Numbered from the stretch's first letter, positions 32,411-41,914 are shown. The stretch is DNA of 64,000 nucleotides from Clostridium sp. 'deep sea' (GCF_014931565.1 NZ_CP063353.1:806001-870000); one strand, 5' to 3'. The notes: generated from the letters alone by a model not told the origin. Numbers and translations are program-made.

Positions 32411-32610
32411 TCTTTAGCTATAATGGAAAATCAATTTGCTACTGAAACCCCCATTCGTAGGGTAGGTAAAACTAGCGATGTAGCAAACTTAGTAACATTT
32501 TTATGTAAAGAAGAATCTAGCTTTATTGCTGGCGCAATTTTCCTGTTAATGGAGGTTATATACTAGAATCAGGCATGGATCGATTAATGATGAGTGTTTG
32601 TGCAAAATAA
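32372..32610 (+). pseudogene. C-terminal remnant of a short-chain dehydrogenase/reductase
   Basis: The plus-strand frame encodes ETPIRRVGKTSDVANLVTFL then CKEESSFIAGA, the C-terminal signature of SDR oxidoreductases. One missing base in the T-run at 32538-32541 breaks it; corrected, it continues with FPVNGGYILESGMDRLMMSV and ends at 32608-32610. The Rossmann nucleotide-binding part and catalytic Tyr-Lys are absent. Its 5' end is truncated at the same place as the oppositely oriented LuxR remnant. Confidence 0.8.
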
Positions 32611-32639
32611 CAAAACTACATTAAATAACTAATTAAAGA

Positions 32640-32668
32640 AAAAAAGACATCTTAATAGATGTCTTTTT
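32640..32668. terminator. Bidirectional terminator
   Basis: AAAAAGACATCT and AGATGTCTTTTT form a perfect 12-bp stem with a 4-base loop, with A and T runs on both sides. It serves the 32-residue peptide gene on the minus strand, and could also have ended the SDR gene on the plus strand. Confidence 0.9.
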
Positions 32669-32765
32669 ATATTAAAATTGATGTTACTATTTTTACTGTA
32701 ATTATAATACCTGCAATTAGCAAGGATATTGACATGATTTTTGCAAAATCATTACTACGTGCCAT
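32667..32765 (-). CDS. Small membrane protein, 32 residues
   Basis: ATG at 32763-32765 opens a 32-codon frame: a polar start (MARSNDFAK), one hydrophobic segment of about 20 residues (SISLLIAGIIITVKIV) and a short tail. AAAGGCGG lies about 7 bases upstream. A good promoter (32847-32875) is upstream, and a perfect terminator stem begins at the stop codon. This set of signals argues for a real gene. It would insert once in the membrane. It is downstream of the M14-type deacylase on the same strand but has its own promoter. Function unknown. Confidence 0.7.
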   Translation of the reverse strand: MARSNDFAKIMSISLLIAGIIITVKIVTSILI

Positions 32766-32846
32766 CTGTATCCGCCTTTCTTATGGATATCTAAATATAA
32801 TGACAGGTATTTTACCTTCATATTTATTCTAAAAGAATATAAAGCT

Positions 32847-32875
32847 AATATAACACACCGGTATTATCTTTGCAA
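32847..32875 (-). promoter_or_regulatory. Promoter of the 32-residue peptide gene
   Basis: TTGCAA (32870-32875) and TATATT (32847-32852) are separated by exactly 17 bases on the minus strand, giving a leader of about 75 bases. Confidence 0.6.
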
Positions 32876-32917
32876 CTAAAAATATTAACATATTAATGCA
32901 TTATTTTTACCAATGTT

Positions 32918-33793
32918 TTACATAATATGTGGAGCTAAATTTCCTAAATAAGAACCAATAAAAACATAACTCATTGCTCGTATTCCTGTTACAGTAGCTT
33001 TTGCTGGAGCTAATATTTTTTTACCATTGAGGGTAGCTAATACTTGCCCCTCTTTTACAACCTCGCCACTAATAACATGTGGGATAAATAAACCCTCATT
33101 ATCAGCTCTATAAGGAATTAGCTTATTACACCAAATTGGGTTTGGCTTTTGGTATTCTCCACTAAGCATTTTTAAACCTCTCAACATATTAAGCAATGCT
33201 TGGTACGCCTGCATACCGGCGGTTTGATCTATAACGCCACCTTGTCCTCCGCCTGGCAGTTCAATTATTACAGCAGGCCGACCAGTTTCACAGGTTTCCA
33301 CAAATAGCTGACCCCTAGCCCCTCCGGACTGAACAATAATTGGTATATTTAACATAGCCGCTAATTCTTTTGCTTTTTCATGCTCTTGCCATACTGCTAA
33401 AGTGTAGCTAGAGCCATGAATGCCACAGCAATGTAAGTCTACAATATAATCTGCAGTTTGTGTTTCATTCCAAATAGCGTTAGCTACTCTCTGTGTAATT
33501 GTGCCTTGTTTTGATCCAGGAAAAATACGGTTTAAATCTAAATTATCGTAAGGTGAAGTTCTTTCTAGTCTTCTAAATGCTGTTGGGTTACACAAGCTAA
33601 TTATCTTAACACTGCCATTAAGTAAATTATTTTTCTCTAAATACTTAATAATCTCTCTAGCAGCATAAATACCTGTTGTTTCACCACCATGAATACCTCC
33701 AGTAATAACTACCTCGGGCTTTCCTTCACCAAACACAGTAACATCCAAATTAGAGTTAACACAATCTTTAATATTTAAGTGATATTTTCTCAC
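32918..33793 (-). CDS. Succinylglutamate desuccinylase/aspartoacylase family protein (M14-like)
   Basis: The 291-residue zinc enzyme has the metal ligands HGGE in GGIHGGETTG and the downstream histidine in VDLHCCG. It also has LNRIFPG, and a C-terminal beta domain containing PHVISGEVVKEGQVLATL, typical of the AstE/AspA branch. Members remove acyl groups from N-acyl amino acids. GTG at 33791-33793 is preferred to the GTG at 33802 because AGGTG then has proper spacing. It begins 12 bases after the stop of the amidohydrolase, so both act together, plausibly on N-blocked amino acids or dipeptides. Confidence 0.87.
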   Translation of the reverse strand: MRKYHLNIKDCVNSNLDVTVFGEGKPEVVITGGIHGGETTGIYAAREIIKYLEKNNLLNGSVKIISLCNPTAFRRLERTSPYDNLDLNRIFPGSKQGTITQRVANAIWNETQTADYIVDLHCCGIHGSSYTLAVWQEHEKAKELAAMLNIPIIVQSGGARGQLFVETCETGRPAVIIELPGGGQGGVIDQTAGMQAYQALLNMLRGLKMLSGEYQKPNPIWCNKLIPYRADNEGLFIPHVISGEVVKEGQVLATLNGKKILAPAKATVTGIRAMSYVFIGSYLGNLAPHIM

Positions 33794-33805
33794 TGTTAAC
33801 ACCTA

Positions 33806-34969
33806 CTAATTATCTCTTGAGAAAACTACTTTACCTGCAACAATTACCTTTTTAGTGCTGGTAAAATTACTTAGTGGATGGCCATCCCAAATAACTACAT
33901 CTGCTTCTTTGCCTTTATCTAAGCTACCAAGTTTATCCTGCAAGCCAATAATTTCAGCTGCATTAATTGTAATTGCTTTAAATGCCTCTTCTTCTGGTAG
34001 TCCATATCTTACAGCTAAACCTGTTTGAATTGGCAAGTATTTAGTTGTTGATGATGCATCAACCATTATAGCAATTTTAACACCGGCTTTATGCATAACT
34101 GCTGGAGTAGTCATTCTAACATCCCATAACTCCTGTTTAGCAGGACCCATTAATAGTGGACCAATAACACATGGAATTTGCTTTTTAGCAATAAGATCAG
34201 CCACATGATAACCCTCTGTACAATGCTCCAAAGTAAAATCTATTTTAAACTCCTCAGCAATTCTTATAGCTGTTACAATATCATCTGCCCTATGGCAATG
34301 AATACGCGCCTTTAACTCTCTTTTAAGCACCTTAGCTATTGCCTCCAGACTCAAATCACGCTCAGGCAAGGGTTTGTTATCTTTTTTAGCTTGCTCAATT
34401 TTATTCATATAGTTTTGAGCTTTAATAAATGCCATACGTAAACAAGCAGCATTGCCCATACGTGTAGATGGTAACTGTTTACGCTCTTTATAGTTACGTT
34501 TTGGATTTTCGCCTAAAGCAAATTTCATAGCCTCTGTACCAGGAATAACCATATCGTATACGGTATTTCCTACAGTTTTCATGGCAAATCCAGTTCCACC
34601 AATAATATTTGAGCTTCCTGGTCCTGTGTAAACAGTAGTTACTCCTGCCTGCAAAACCTGTGGGAATGCAATATCGTTAGGATTTAAGGAGTCTATTCCC
34701 CTAATTTCAGCTTGAATAGGCCCAGTTTTTTCGTTTCCATCTGCTGTTGCTGGTATATATGGCTCACCAAATATGCCAATATGAGCATGGGCATCAATAA
34801 AACCAGGAGTTACCCAATTACCTTTTGCATCTATTATTTTTGCATTACTAGGAACACTAAGAGAATTATCTCCTACCTCTTTAATTTTACCATCTTCTAA
34901 AATTAAAGTGCCGTTTTCAATTATGCCATTTGTAATAGTTAATAATTTTCCATTCACAATTGCTAACAT
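33806..34969 (-). CDS. Amidohydrolase family protein
   Basis: The 387-residue protein has the beta-sandwich plus TIM-barrel layout. The metal-binding motif HAHIG is near residue 61, HCHRAD and LEHCTEG supply later histidines, and the acidic residue is in MVDASST. The C-terminus GSLDKGKEADVVIWDGHPL is standard. It groups with imidazolonepropionase-related and dipeptidase-like amidohydrolases; exact substrate unclear. GGGGAG precedes the ATG. First gene of a two-gene unit with the M14-like deacylase. Confidence 0.88.
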   Translation of the reverse strand: MLAIVNGKLLTITNGIIENGTLILEDGKIKEVGDNSLSVPSNAKIIDAKGNWVTPGFIDAHAHIGIFGEPYIPATADGNEKTGPIQAEIRGIDSLNPNDIAFPQVLQAGVTTVYTGPGSSNIIGGTGFAMKTVGNTVYDMVIPGTEAMKFALGENPKRNYKERKQLPSTRMGNAACLRMAFIKAQNYMNKIEQAKKDNKPLPERDLSLEAIAKVLKRELKARIHCHRADDIVTAIRIAEEFKIDFTLEHCTEGYHVADLIAKKQIPCVIGPLLMGPAKQELWDVRMTTPAVMHKAGVKIAIMVDASSTTKYLPIQTGLAVRYGLPEEEAFKAITINAAEIIGLQDKLGSLDKGKEADVVIWDGHPLSNFTSTKKVIVAGKVVFSRDN

Positions 34970-35184
34970 TATCTTTTCTCCCCTTTACGCTCTTTATATG
35001 CTACCATTTACAAATATAACTATAAGTAAACTAATATAACAATTCATGTATTAACAATGATTTTTAATTATTTGCTTATAGAATATCTTCATTTTATCAT
35101 AACTTTTTGCTAAATAGATATGATATTTTGTTTTTATTAAAAAATGTTATATTATAGTACTTAGGTAAAAGTGGAGGAGTAAAA

Positions 35185-36378
35185 ATGACAGAAAAATTAT
35201 TTTATACACATCCCTATCAAACACATACTACAGCTAACGTTACAGCAAAGAAGATAACCCCTGAGGGTTGTTGGATTACACTTGACAAAACTATTTTTTA
35301 TCCCGAGGGTGGCGGTCAGCCTTGTGACCTTGGCACGATTAATAGTATAAAAATAATTGATGTACAAGAAAAAGACAATGAAATTTGGCATTTAGTTAAT
35401 AGTGATATTTCAGCTACAGTTGTTAATTGCGAGGTAGACTGGCTTCGTAGGTTTGATCATATGCAGCAACATGGAGGCCAACATATTATGTCAGGAGTTG
35501 CTTACCATTTATATGGAGCTCAAACAGTGGGTTTTCACTTAAGCGATAGTTATACTACTGTAGACTTAAGACTTAATAATAACCTCACAAAAGAGCAATT
35601 AATAAAAATTGAAGACGAAGTTAATAATATTATTTACCAAAATCTCAATATAAATTGCTTTTTTGCGGATGCTAAAAAACTGAAGCAGCTTACACTTAGA
35701 AAACAGCCACCAGTAAATGAGGACATTAGAATAGTAGAAATAGAAGGTTTTGATCAAAGCCCCTGTTGTGGCACTCACCCTCAAAGAACTGGTGAGGTAG
35801 GACTATTCAAAATACTTAAAACTGAGAAAATACGAAGTGATATCAGGCTATACATTGTAAGCGGTAACAGGGCATTAAAAAACTATCGTTTTAAAAATGA
35901 CCTAGTAAGTTATTTAATTGAACTAACCTCTGCAAATGAAAGCAATTTATATGAATCTATTGAAAAGACCTATAAGCAAGAAAAAAATAAAAATAAAGAA
36001 ATAAATGCCCTAAAAGAAAAATTACTGACTTATCAAGCATTAGATCTAATTAAAAATAGTGAAAACATTAATAATATTAATGTTATAAAATACCTTAGTG
36101 AAGAATTAACTGCTAATGAACTAAAAAAATTACAAAATATTTTATCTAAATCAGCCCCTAACTCATTAATTTTGATGGCTAGTTTACAAGATAATAAACC
36201 CAGAATTGCAGTGTATTTTAATAATACTAATTTTAGTGTTGGCAAGGTATTTAAAAATACTTTAAACAAATATAATGGTAGAGGTGGCGGAAGTAAAACA
36301 GCCGCCCAAGGTGGCTGTAATAACTATCAAGACGCTAAATGTATTATTAATGAATTAATTAGCGAATTTACTAAGTAA
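35185..36378 (+). CDS. AlaX-type alanyl-tRNA editing protein with DHHA1 domain
   Basis: The 397-residue protein corresponds to the long AlaX form. A beta-barrel start (TIFYPEGGGQPCDLG) is followed by the editing site motifs HMQQHGGQH and CCGTH, which bind zinc. A coiled-coil (about 245-290) leads to a C-terminal DHHA1-like domain ending RGGGSKTAAQGG. It hydrolyses Ser or Gly wrongly attached to tRNA-Ala, in the cytoplasm. GTGGAGG lies before the ATG. Single gene, plus strand. Confidence 0.94.
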   Translation: MTEKLFYTHPYQTHTTANVTAKKITPEGCWITLDKTIFYPEGGGQPCDLGTINSIKIIDVQEKDNEIWHLVNSDISATVVNCEVDWLRRFDHMQQHGGQHIMSGVAYHLYGAQTVGFHLSDSYTTVDLRLNNNLTKEQLIKIEDEVNNIIYQNLNINCFFADAKKLKQLTLRKQPPVNEDIRIVEIEGFDQSPCCGTHPQRTGEVGLFKILKTEKIRSDIRLYIVSGNRALKNYRFKNDLVSYLIELTSANESNLYESIEKTYKQEKNKNKEINALKEKLLTYQALDLIKNSENINNINVIKYLSEELTANELKKLQNILSKSAPNSLILMASLQDNKPRIAVYFNNTNFSVGKVFKNTLNKYNGRGGGSKTAAQGGCNNYQDAKCIINELISEFTK

Positions 36379-36440
36379 TTAATCATACCTCCATATAATA
36401 ATGCATATTTTTTAAGTAGGCGTTAAATGGGGGTATTTTT

Positions 36441-36656
36441 ATGATGATTGAAAACTTAAAGAACTTTTTGTTAACATATGGATTATTAATGTTAGTTTGT
36501 TTTTTATCATTTTGTTTTGCTTTACCAATTGCAGCAGAACTAAAATACAAACACCGTAATAAGGCTTTAACTAGATTAGCTCAAATACTTATTACTTTGG
36601 TTTTTACTTTTTTCCTAACAATTGCAGTTTTAGCAATTACAGCATTAATTAGTTAA
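36441..36656 (+). CDS. Small two-helix membrane protein
   Basis: A 71-residue protein with two hydrophobic segments (about 8-33 and 46-69) joined by a basic loop KYKHRNKA. GGGGG is 7-8 bases before the first of two adjacent ATGs, and the gene follows alaX by 62 bases on the same strand. I do not recognise the family. The amphiphilic layout and ribosome binding site argue for a true gene. Confidence 0.6.
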   Translation: MMIENLKNFLLTYGLLMLVCFLSFCFALPIAAELKYKHRNKALTRLAQILITLVFTFFLTIAVLAITALIS

Positions 36657-36810
36657 CTTTATATTCAATAAATTTAACACAACTTATACTTTTGAGTTAA
36701 ATTGTGATGTGAATATTTCCATAAGATAAATAAATAAAATTTCTAGGTTTATTCATTAATATTTATGATAGATAACAAAAATTATTATTTTAACTTAAAC
36801 TAATAAAACA

Positions 36811-36842
36811 AAGCTACCTCTTTTTATAGGGGTAGCTTGTTA
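36811..36842. terminator. Hairpin between convergent genes
   Basis: AAGCTACC and GGTAGCTT form an 8-bp stem around a 12-base loop. The minus strand continues TTGTTTT, so it probably ends the M32 peptidase transcript. Confidence 0.6.
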
Positions 36843-36890
36843 GTAAGTTAATGCCATACCTACTCTATTTTTATTAACAAGGTAATTGCA

Positions 36891-38411
36891 CTATTTTAAC
36901 TGATAAATATCACTGTATTTATTACTTAAATATTCAAAATATGCTTTAGTATTTAATTTATCACCTGTTGACTTCTGTAGTATCTCTTGTGGAGTATATT
37001 TTAAACCATAGTAATGAAGGTTATGTCTAGTCCACTCTAACAGACTACTGTAATCACCATACTCAAACTCCTTTAACATTTGGGGTTGATCTTTTAGAGC
37101 TTGGGCATATAGTTGTGAGGAAGCTAAATTACCTATTGTATAACCTTGGAAACCCCCACCAAAGTTGTTAGTCCAGTGAATATCCTGTAATATTCCGAGT
37201 TTTGAATTAGGAGGAATTACACCTAAGTACTGTTTAAATTTTTCATTCCAAATATCTTCTAAGTCTTCTACCCTATACTTTCCTTCCATAATACCCTTTT
37301 CGATTTCGAATCTTAACATTATATGAAGATTATAGGTTACTTCATCTGCCTCAACTCTTATGTAGCTTGCTTTTACCTTATTTACTGCTTTGTACCAATC
37401 TTTTGCAGATACTCCTTGGGTTTGTAATGGGAAAAAGGCTTTAATAACAGAATAAAAATTCTTAGTAAAGAACCATGACCTACCAACAATGTTTTCCCAT
37501 AATCTTGATGATGACTCATGAATACCCGCAGATATGCCTCCCATTAATGGTGTTCTGCGATATTCTAAAGGCAAGCCTTGCATATACTGACCATGCCCCG
37601 CTTCATGTAAAAATCCAAAGAAACAGGGTCTAAAATCGTTTTCATTAACACGAGACGTAATACGTACATCATTTGGTGAAAAATAAATAGAAAACGGATG
37701 TACAGATGTATCACACCTGCCTTCATCAAGTTTAAAGTTAATAGCTCTAACTGCTGCTTTACCTAGTTTCCATTGTAAATCAGGTTTATAGTATTGTTGT
37801 AAAACTTTATCACTAACCAAATGTTCATTTTGGTTTATCTTTTGCACTAAGGGAACTAAAAACTCTTTTATCTCCTTAAAAAGAACATCTAGTTCCGCAG
37901 TTTTGAAACCTGGCTCATTTTGATTTATTAATGCATCTAGTGGATGTTCTGTGTAACCTAATGCCTCAGCAGTTCTTTTTGCTAAATCTACACTCTTTTT
38001 AAGCTGTGGAATAAACATTTTAAAGTTATTTTCCTCACGGGCTTTCAACCAAGCTAGATATACCTCCGAGGATGTTACTGCTTTTTCTTTAACCAAGCTT
38101 TCAGGCAATTTAGTTGCCTCTTCAAACTCTCTTCTGGCGGCTCTTAACATACCAGCTTCATCTGAGTGATAATCTAACTCACTCTCATGTTTTTCGAGGT
38201 CATGCAATATTTTTGCTAACACAGGTGAGGTGATTTTTTTATGCATTAAACTATTAATTGTGCTTAAATGCTCGCCACGTGCTACAGAACCACTGCTAGG
38301 CATTTTTGTTTGTTTATCCCAATACAAAACCATACTAATAGATTTTAAGTCATCTATTTCAGCCCAGTAGTTTTTTAACTCAGTGATATTTTCCTTAACT
38401 GTTTTACTCAT
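36891..38411 (-). CDS. M32 family (Taq-type) metallocarboxypeptidase
   Basis: At 506 residues it has the standard length. The zinc motif HEAGH appears in FGFLHEAGHGQYMQG with the third ligand Glu in GIHESSSRLWENIVG, both diagnostic for M32. IRVEADEVTYNLHIMLRFEIE and WTNNFGGGFQGYTIGN are further conserved blocks. It removes C-terminal residues from peptides in the cytoplasm, usually not proline. GAGGGG precedes the ATG. Single gene. Confidence 0.95.
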   Translation of the reverse strand: MSKTVKENITELKNYWAEIDDLKSISMVLYWDKQTKMPSSGSVARGEHLSTINSLMHKKITSPVLAKILHDLEKHESELDYHSDEAGMLRAARREFEEATKLPESLVKEKAVTSSEVYLAWLKAREENNFKMFIPQLKKSVDLAKRTAEALGYTEHPLDALINQNEPGFKTAELDVLFKEIKEFLVPLVQKINQNEHLVSDKVLQQYYKPDLQWKLGKAAVRAINFKLDEGRCDTSVHPFSIYFSPNDVRITSRVNENDFRPCFFGFLHEAGHGQYMQGLPLEYRRTPLMGGISAGIHESSSRLWENIVGRSWFFTKNFYSVIKAFFPLQTQGVSAKDWYKAVNKVKASYIRVEADEVTYNLHIMLRFEIEKGIMEGKYRVEDLEDIWNEKFKQYLGVIPPNSKLGILQDIHWTNNFGGGFQGYTIGNLASSQLYAQALKDQPQMLKEFEYGDYSSLLEWTRHNLHYYGLKYTPQEILQKSTGDKLNTKAYFEYLSNKYSDIYQLK

Positions 38412-38472
38412 TAATACACCCCTCTCATCTTTATCTATTCGAGTTTAACCCTTTATTTTCCTTTTATGAGTG

Positions 38473-38874
38473 TTAAACTCCCCAAATTCCACCTACCACT
38501 CCACTAACTAAAAGAGGCCAGTATGAAATAAAAAAGGTAAGAGGTGACATCGCTGTAAATACTGTTCCTAATATAGCCATCATAAACATATAGCTTAAGC
38601 CTGTTAATGCTCCATTTATCCAGCCTTTTTTACCTATTTTTTTACACACTCTTTTACTTGCTAATAATACTGCTACAATACTTAATACTGTTGTAAACAT
38701 TGGAACAATCTTTTCAGGCAATCTTGAGTAAGTTATTAAAAATGATAGTAGCAACAATATAAGTAAGGTTATAAATAGTGCTTTAATTGATCCCAATAAT
38801 ATTATTTTCCAGGGTGCTTTTGGTTTAGCTGCAGACTGCTTCATCTTTTTCTTTAGTTTCGCTATTTTTACCAT
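38473..38874 (-). CDS. TIGR04086-like small membrane protein
   Basis: The 133-residue protein has a basic N-terminus (VKIAKLKKKMKQ) and four hydrophobic segments. The layout, including KKIGKKGWINGALTGLSYM, matches the Firmicute TIGR04086 membrane family, of unknown function. ATG at 38872-38874 follows AAGGAGG by 7 bases; the TTG just before it is less likely. Single gene between the M32 peptidase and the aminotransferase. Confidence 0.7.
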   Translation of the reverse strand: MVKIAKLKKKMKQSAAKPKAPWKIILLGSIKALFITLLILLLLSFLITYSRLPEKIVPMFTTVLSIVAVLLASKRVCKKIGKKGWINGALTGLSYMFMMAILGTVFTAMSPLTFFISYWPLLVSGVVGGIWGV

Positions 38875-39021
38875 CAATAATCCTCCTTAATACTTGTATA
38901 TTAATTATTATTCAATAAACATAGCACTAAGAAGTAAAGTTACCCAATAAGCTTACTTTATTTAAAAAACCATCTATAACAATAAAGCAATTATTATATT
39001 TACTTATTCTTTTGAATACAA

Positions 39022-39058
39022 AATGCGATAATGACCTTTAAAATCAACTATCGCATTA
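39022..39058 (-). terminator. Terminator of the MgtC-aminotransferase operon
   Basis: AATGCGATA and TATCGCATT form a 9-bp stem with a long loop; the minus strand continues TTGTATT. It is 45 bases after the aminotransferase stop. Confidence 0.6.
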
Positions 39059-39103
39059 ATTATTTATTTAATTATAGCTTGCCTAACTGCAGTAAAATAG
39101 TTA

Positions 39104-40237
39104 TTAACTATTTATGTTCTTAACAAACTCTAAGTGTAACTGACCATTTAGAACAACATTATGTTTTTTTAGGCTATTATTTAGGGCTTTAAGAGTTAAA
39201 TAGAGTTTTTCTTCATAACAGTTTTCTCCCATATGGCCTATTCTAAATATTTTATCTTTTAGGTAGCCAAAGGCTCCTCCAATCATTATCTTATAATTAT
39301 TTAACATATCGTTGTATAACTCAGTAAATGAAATCTCTTGAGGTAGCATTACTGCAGTAACTGTATTAGAAAAACTATTTTTAGCATAAAGTTGCAAACC
39401 ACATTTTTGTAGACTTTTTCGTACAGCATCTGCTATAAGATAGTGTCTTTCTAAATAATTATCTGCCAATAACCTTTCACAAGCTTCTCTTAAAGCATAA
39501 ATTTCACTTATAGGCTGGGTATATGGGAACCATTTTTTTTCATACCAATCTTTCCAAATCAATAAGTTGGCATAAAATGATGTTATATCCTGTTTACGAT
39601 TTTGCATGACATGCCATGATTCATTACTTACAGCTAAAAATGTTAAACCAGGAGGTGCCGATAAACACTTTTGAGAGCCACCCAATATTACATCTATATG
39701 CCATTTATCGGTTTGGAGTTCTTCTCCTCCAATTGCTGCTACTGAGTCTACTACTGTTAAAATATTGTGGTCTTTCAGCAATAAAGATATATCTTTAATA
39801 TTATTAGTTATGCCAGATGGTGTTTCACAATGTACAAAGGTAGCCAGTTTAAAATTATGGTCATTATTTAAAAACTCTTTTAGCTTTTGGGCATCTAAAC
39901 CCTTTTCATAATCACTCTTATAATACACAACTTTCGCACCATATATTTTTGCAAAATCTCCAAATCCATTACCAAAGATTCCATTATCTATACAGAGTAC
40001 TCTGTCGCCAGCCTCTATTAAAGAAGCACACGCTGCCTCTAAACCTAAAATACCTTCGCCACTTAAAATTAAAACATCGTTTTGGGTTTTTAATAGCTTT
40101 TGAAGTTGACTAGTTGTTGCTTTATAAAATTCGTAAAAACTTAAATCAATATCTGGATTTGTTATTGGCTTAGCCATTGCCTTTCTTACATCTTCATGTA
40201 CATAGGTTGGCCCTGGTGTCATTATTAAGTTTTTCAC
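39104..40237 (-). CDS. Class V aminotransferase (serine-pyruvate/alanine-glyoxylate type)
   Basis: The 377-residue PLP enzyme starts with MTPGPTYVHEDV, typical of the AGXT branch. The PLP lysine is in GGSQKCLSAPPG and the cofactor Asp in VVDSVAAIGG; HCETPSG is also conserved. It would transfer amino groups between small amino acids and glyoxylate or pyruvate. It follows the MgtC-like gene by 28 bases, so both are probably on one transcript. Exact substrate unknown. Confidence 0.9.
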   Translation of the reverse strand: MKNLIMTPGPTYVHEDVRKAMAKPITNPDIDLSFYEFYKATTSQLQKLLKTQNDVLILSGEGILGLEAACASLIEAGDRVLCIDNGIFGNGFGDFAKIYGAKVVYYKSDYEKGLDAQKLKEFLNNDHNFKLATFVHCETPSGITNNIKDISLLLKDHNILTVVDSVAAIGGEELQTDKWHIDVILGGSQKCLSAPPGLTFLAVSNESWHVMQNRKQDITSFYANLLIWKDWYEKKWFPYTQPISEIYALREACERLLADNYLERHYLIADAVRKSLQKCGLQLYAKNSFSNTVTAVMLPQEISFTELYNDMLNNYKIMIGGAFGYLKDKIFRIGHMGENCYEEKLYLTLKALNNSLKKHNVVLNGQLHLEFVKNINS

Positions 40238-40265
40238 TGTAATTCCCCTTATCTGTTATGGATTT

Positions 40266-40898
40266 TTATTCTATTTCAATACTCCTTACTACGTCCACTT
40301 TGCGTAGTGTTTCTACTACAGCCCCAATATCTGCCTTACCAGGCAACCTAACAGTGAGCTCAATAAAGATATCATTATCTTCTGTTTTTAGCTGCACTGA
40401 GTCAATATCTATATCGTATTCACCTAATATTGTGCCTACTTGCCCTAATAAACCAGGTTTATTTCTTCCTTCTATAATTACTTTTTTACGATATGTAGAA
40501 CTAATTACACCTTTTTCTCTTAAAAGCATTGCTGTTAAAGTTAAAAACACTAATACTGTTGTAATAATTGCTGCCGAAAAATAACCTGTTCCTACAGCCA
40601 TACCAATACCCGCAGTAGCCCACAAGCTGGCAGCCGTAGTTAATCCTTTAACCGATAACCCTTCTCTCATAATTGTTCCTGCACCTAAAAAACCAATACC
40701 ACTAACAATTTGGGCAGCAACTCGACTAGGGTCTGCTCCTGAAAAAGCCTCCATAGAGAGAATTGTCATTAAGGCTGAACCAACACAAACTAAAATATGG
40801 GTACGTAAACCAGCTGGTCGAGCTGTATGCTCACGCTCCCATCCAATAATTCCACCAAGTAATACTGCAACAACAAGCTTTATAATTAGCTCCTCCAT
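40266..40898 (-). CDS. MgtC/SapB family membrane protein
   Basis: The 210-residue protein has four or five membrane helices with the family core GGIIGWEREHTARPAGLRTH and GIGFLGAGTIM. A C-terminal soluble ACT-like domain (about 135-210) follows. Characterised MgtC proteins help survival at low magnesium and regulate ATP synthase; others are uncharacterised. AGGTGGAG precedes the ATG. It is the first gene of a unit with the class V aminotransferase. Confidence 0.9.
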   Translation of the reverse strand: MEELIIKLVVAVLLGGIIGWEREHTARPAGLRTHILVCVGSALMTILSMEAFSGADPSRVAAQIVSGIGFLGAGTIMREGLSVKGLTTAASLWATAGIGMAVGTGYFSAAIITTVLVFLTLTAMLLREKGVISSTYRKKVIIEGRNKPGLLGQVGTILGEYDIDIDSVQLKTEDNDIFIELTVRLPGKADIGAVVETLRKVDVVRSIEIE

Positions 40899-41074
40899 TA
40901 CTCCACCTCTTTTATGTGATATAGTATCTCTAATAGCTTATTAATATTCTCTAAGTATATATTACTATTGTAGTGATGTAAATTTTTACATAATTATTGT
41001 AATCGATATAATAGTAATAAAATTTTATCACATAATTAAAACTAGCTTATCTAATTAAGGCTTGTTTTATATTT

Positions 41075-41899
41075 TTAACTGTGTATTTTAATGTCATATA
41101 AATCGGTACGCCTATTTTTAAGTATAGGTAGTTGTTTACGTATTTCATCAACGTTGCTAAAATCAATTTCCGTGACTACTACATTCTGTTTTTCATCTAA
41201 AGCTACTTCTACCTCTCCCCAAGGATTAGTAACTAAGGAATTACCAAACGATACATACGTACTTTTAGTATTACGTGCAGGGGCACAGCCAATCATATAT
41301 AACTGATTATCTACAGCTCTAGCCCTAAAGGATAAATGCCAATGAGCTGGTCCGGTAGTCATATTAAATGCACCTGGTACAAATATTGCTTTTGCACCTT
41401 GCAATGCCATAACTCTAAACTGCTCAACAAATCTTATATCAAAACAAATGGCTAAACCAAAGGTGCCATACTCCGTATTAAAAATAGTAAATTTATTACC
41501 TGCTGTAAATGTATCCGATTCCTTAAAGTGTATTTTATCTTTTACCTCAATATCAAAAAGATGTACCTTACGATGTTTAGCTATAAGCTCTCCCTTTGGA
41601 TTAAACACATAGCTTGTATTGTAGAGGTGGTTGTCACATTTTTCAGAAATGGAACCTCCAACTAAATAAACTGCCAACTCTTTCGCAGTATTGCTTAAAT
41701 ACTGATACGTTTTACCACCTTGCTCTTCTGCGTTATTTATAAAGCTATTATTTTCATATAAACAGTTAAACATTTCTGGCAAACATACTATTTTAGCACC
41801 TAATTTTACTGCCTTAATAATTAACTTTTTTGCATTATTGAGGTTAGTGTTTTTATTATCTACAACATTCATTTGGCATATGCCAATTTTCACTTTCAT
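41075..41899 (-). CDS. Carbon-nitrogen hydrolase (nitrilase superfamily)
   Basis: The 274-residue protein has the full Glu-Lys-Cys triad: CLPEMFN, HRKVHLFDIE and LAICFDIRF. The size and the C-terminal ...VVTEIDF match the omega-amidase/Nit2-like branch, which deaminates alpha-keto acid amides. It starts 15 bases after the stop of the ECF S component, so the two are co-transcribed. Together they could handle uptake and conversion of a small amide or vitamin-like compound; that is inference. Confidence 0.92.
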   Translation of the reverse strand: MKVKIGICQMNVVDNKNTNLNNAKKLIIKAVKLGAKIVCLPEMFNCLYENNSFINNAEEQGGKTYQYLSNTAKELAVYLVGGSISEKCDNHLYNTSYVFNPKGELIAKHRKVHLFDIEVKDKIHFKESDTFTAGNKFTIFNTEYGTFGLAICFDIRFVEQFRVMALQGAKAIFVPGAFNMTTGPAHWHLSFRARAVDNQLYMIGCAPARNTKSTYVSFGNSLVTNPWGEVEVALDEKQNVVVTEIDFSNVDEIRKQLPILKNRRTDLYDIKIHS

Positions 41900-41914
41900 A
41901 TTACCTCACCACTT

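Noticed and set aside
32372-32566. A 64-codon stand-alone gene
   Set aside because: It matches only the C-terminal end of SDR enzymes and is broken by a frameshift; treated as a remnant.
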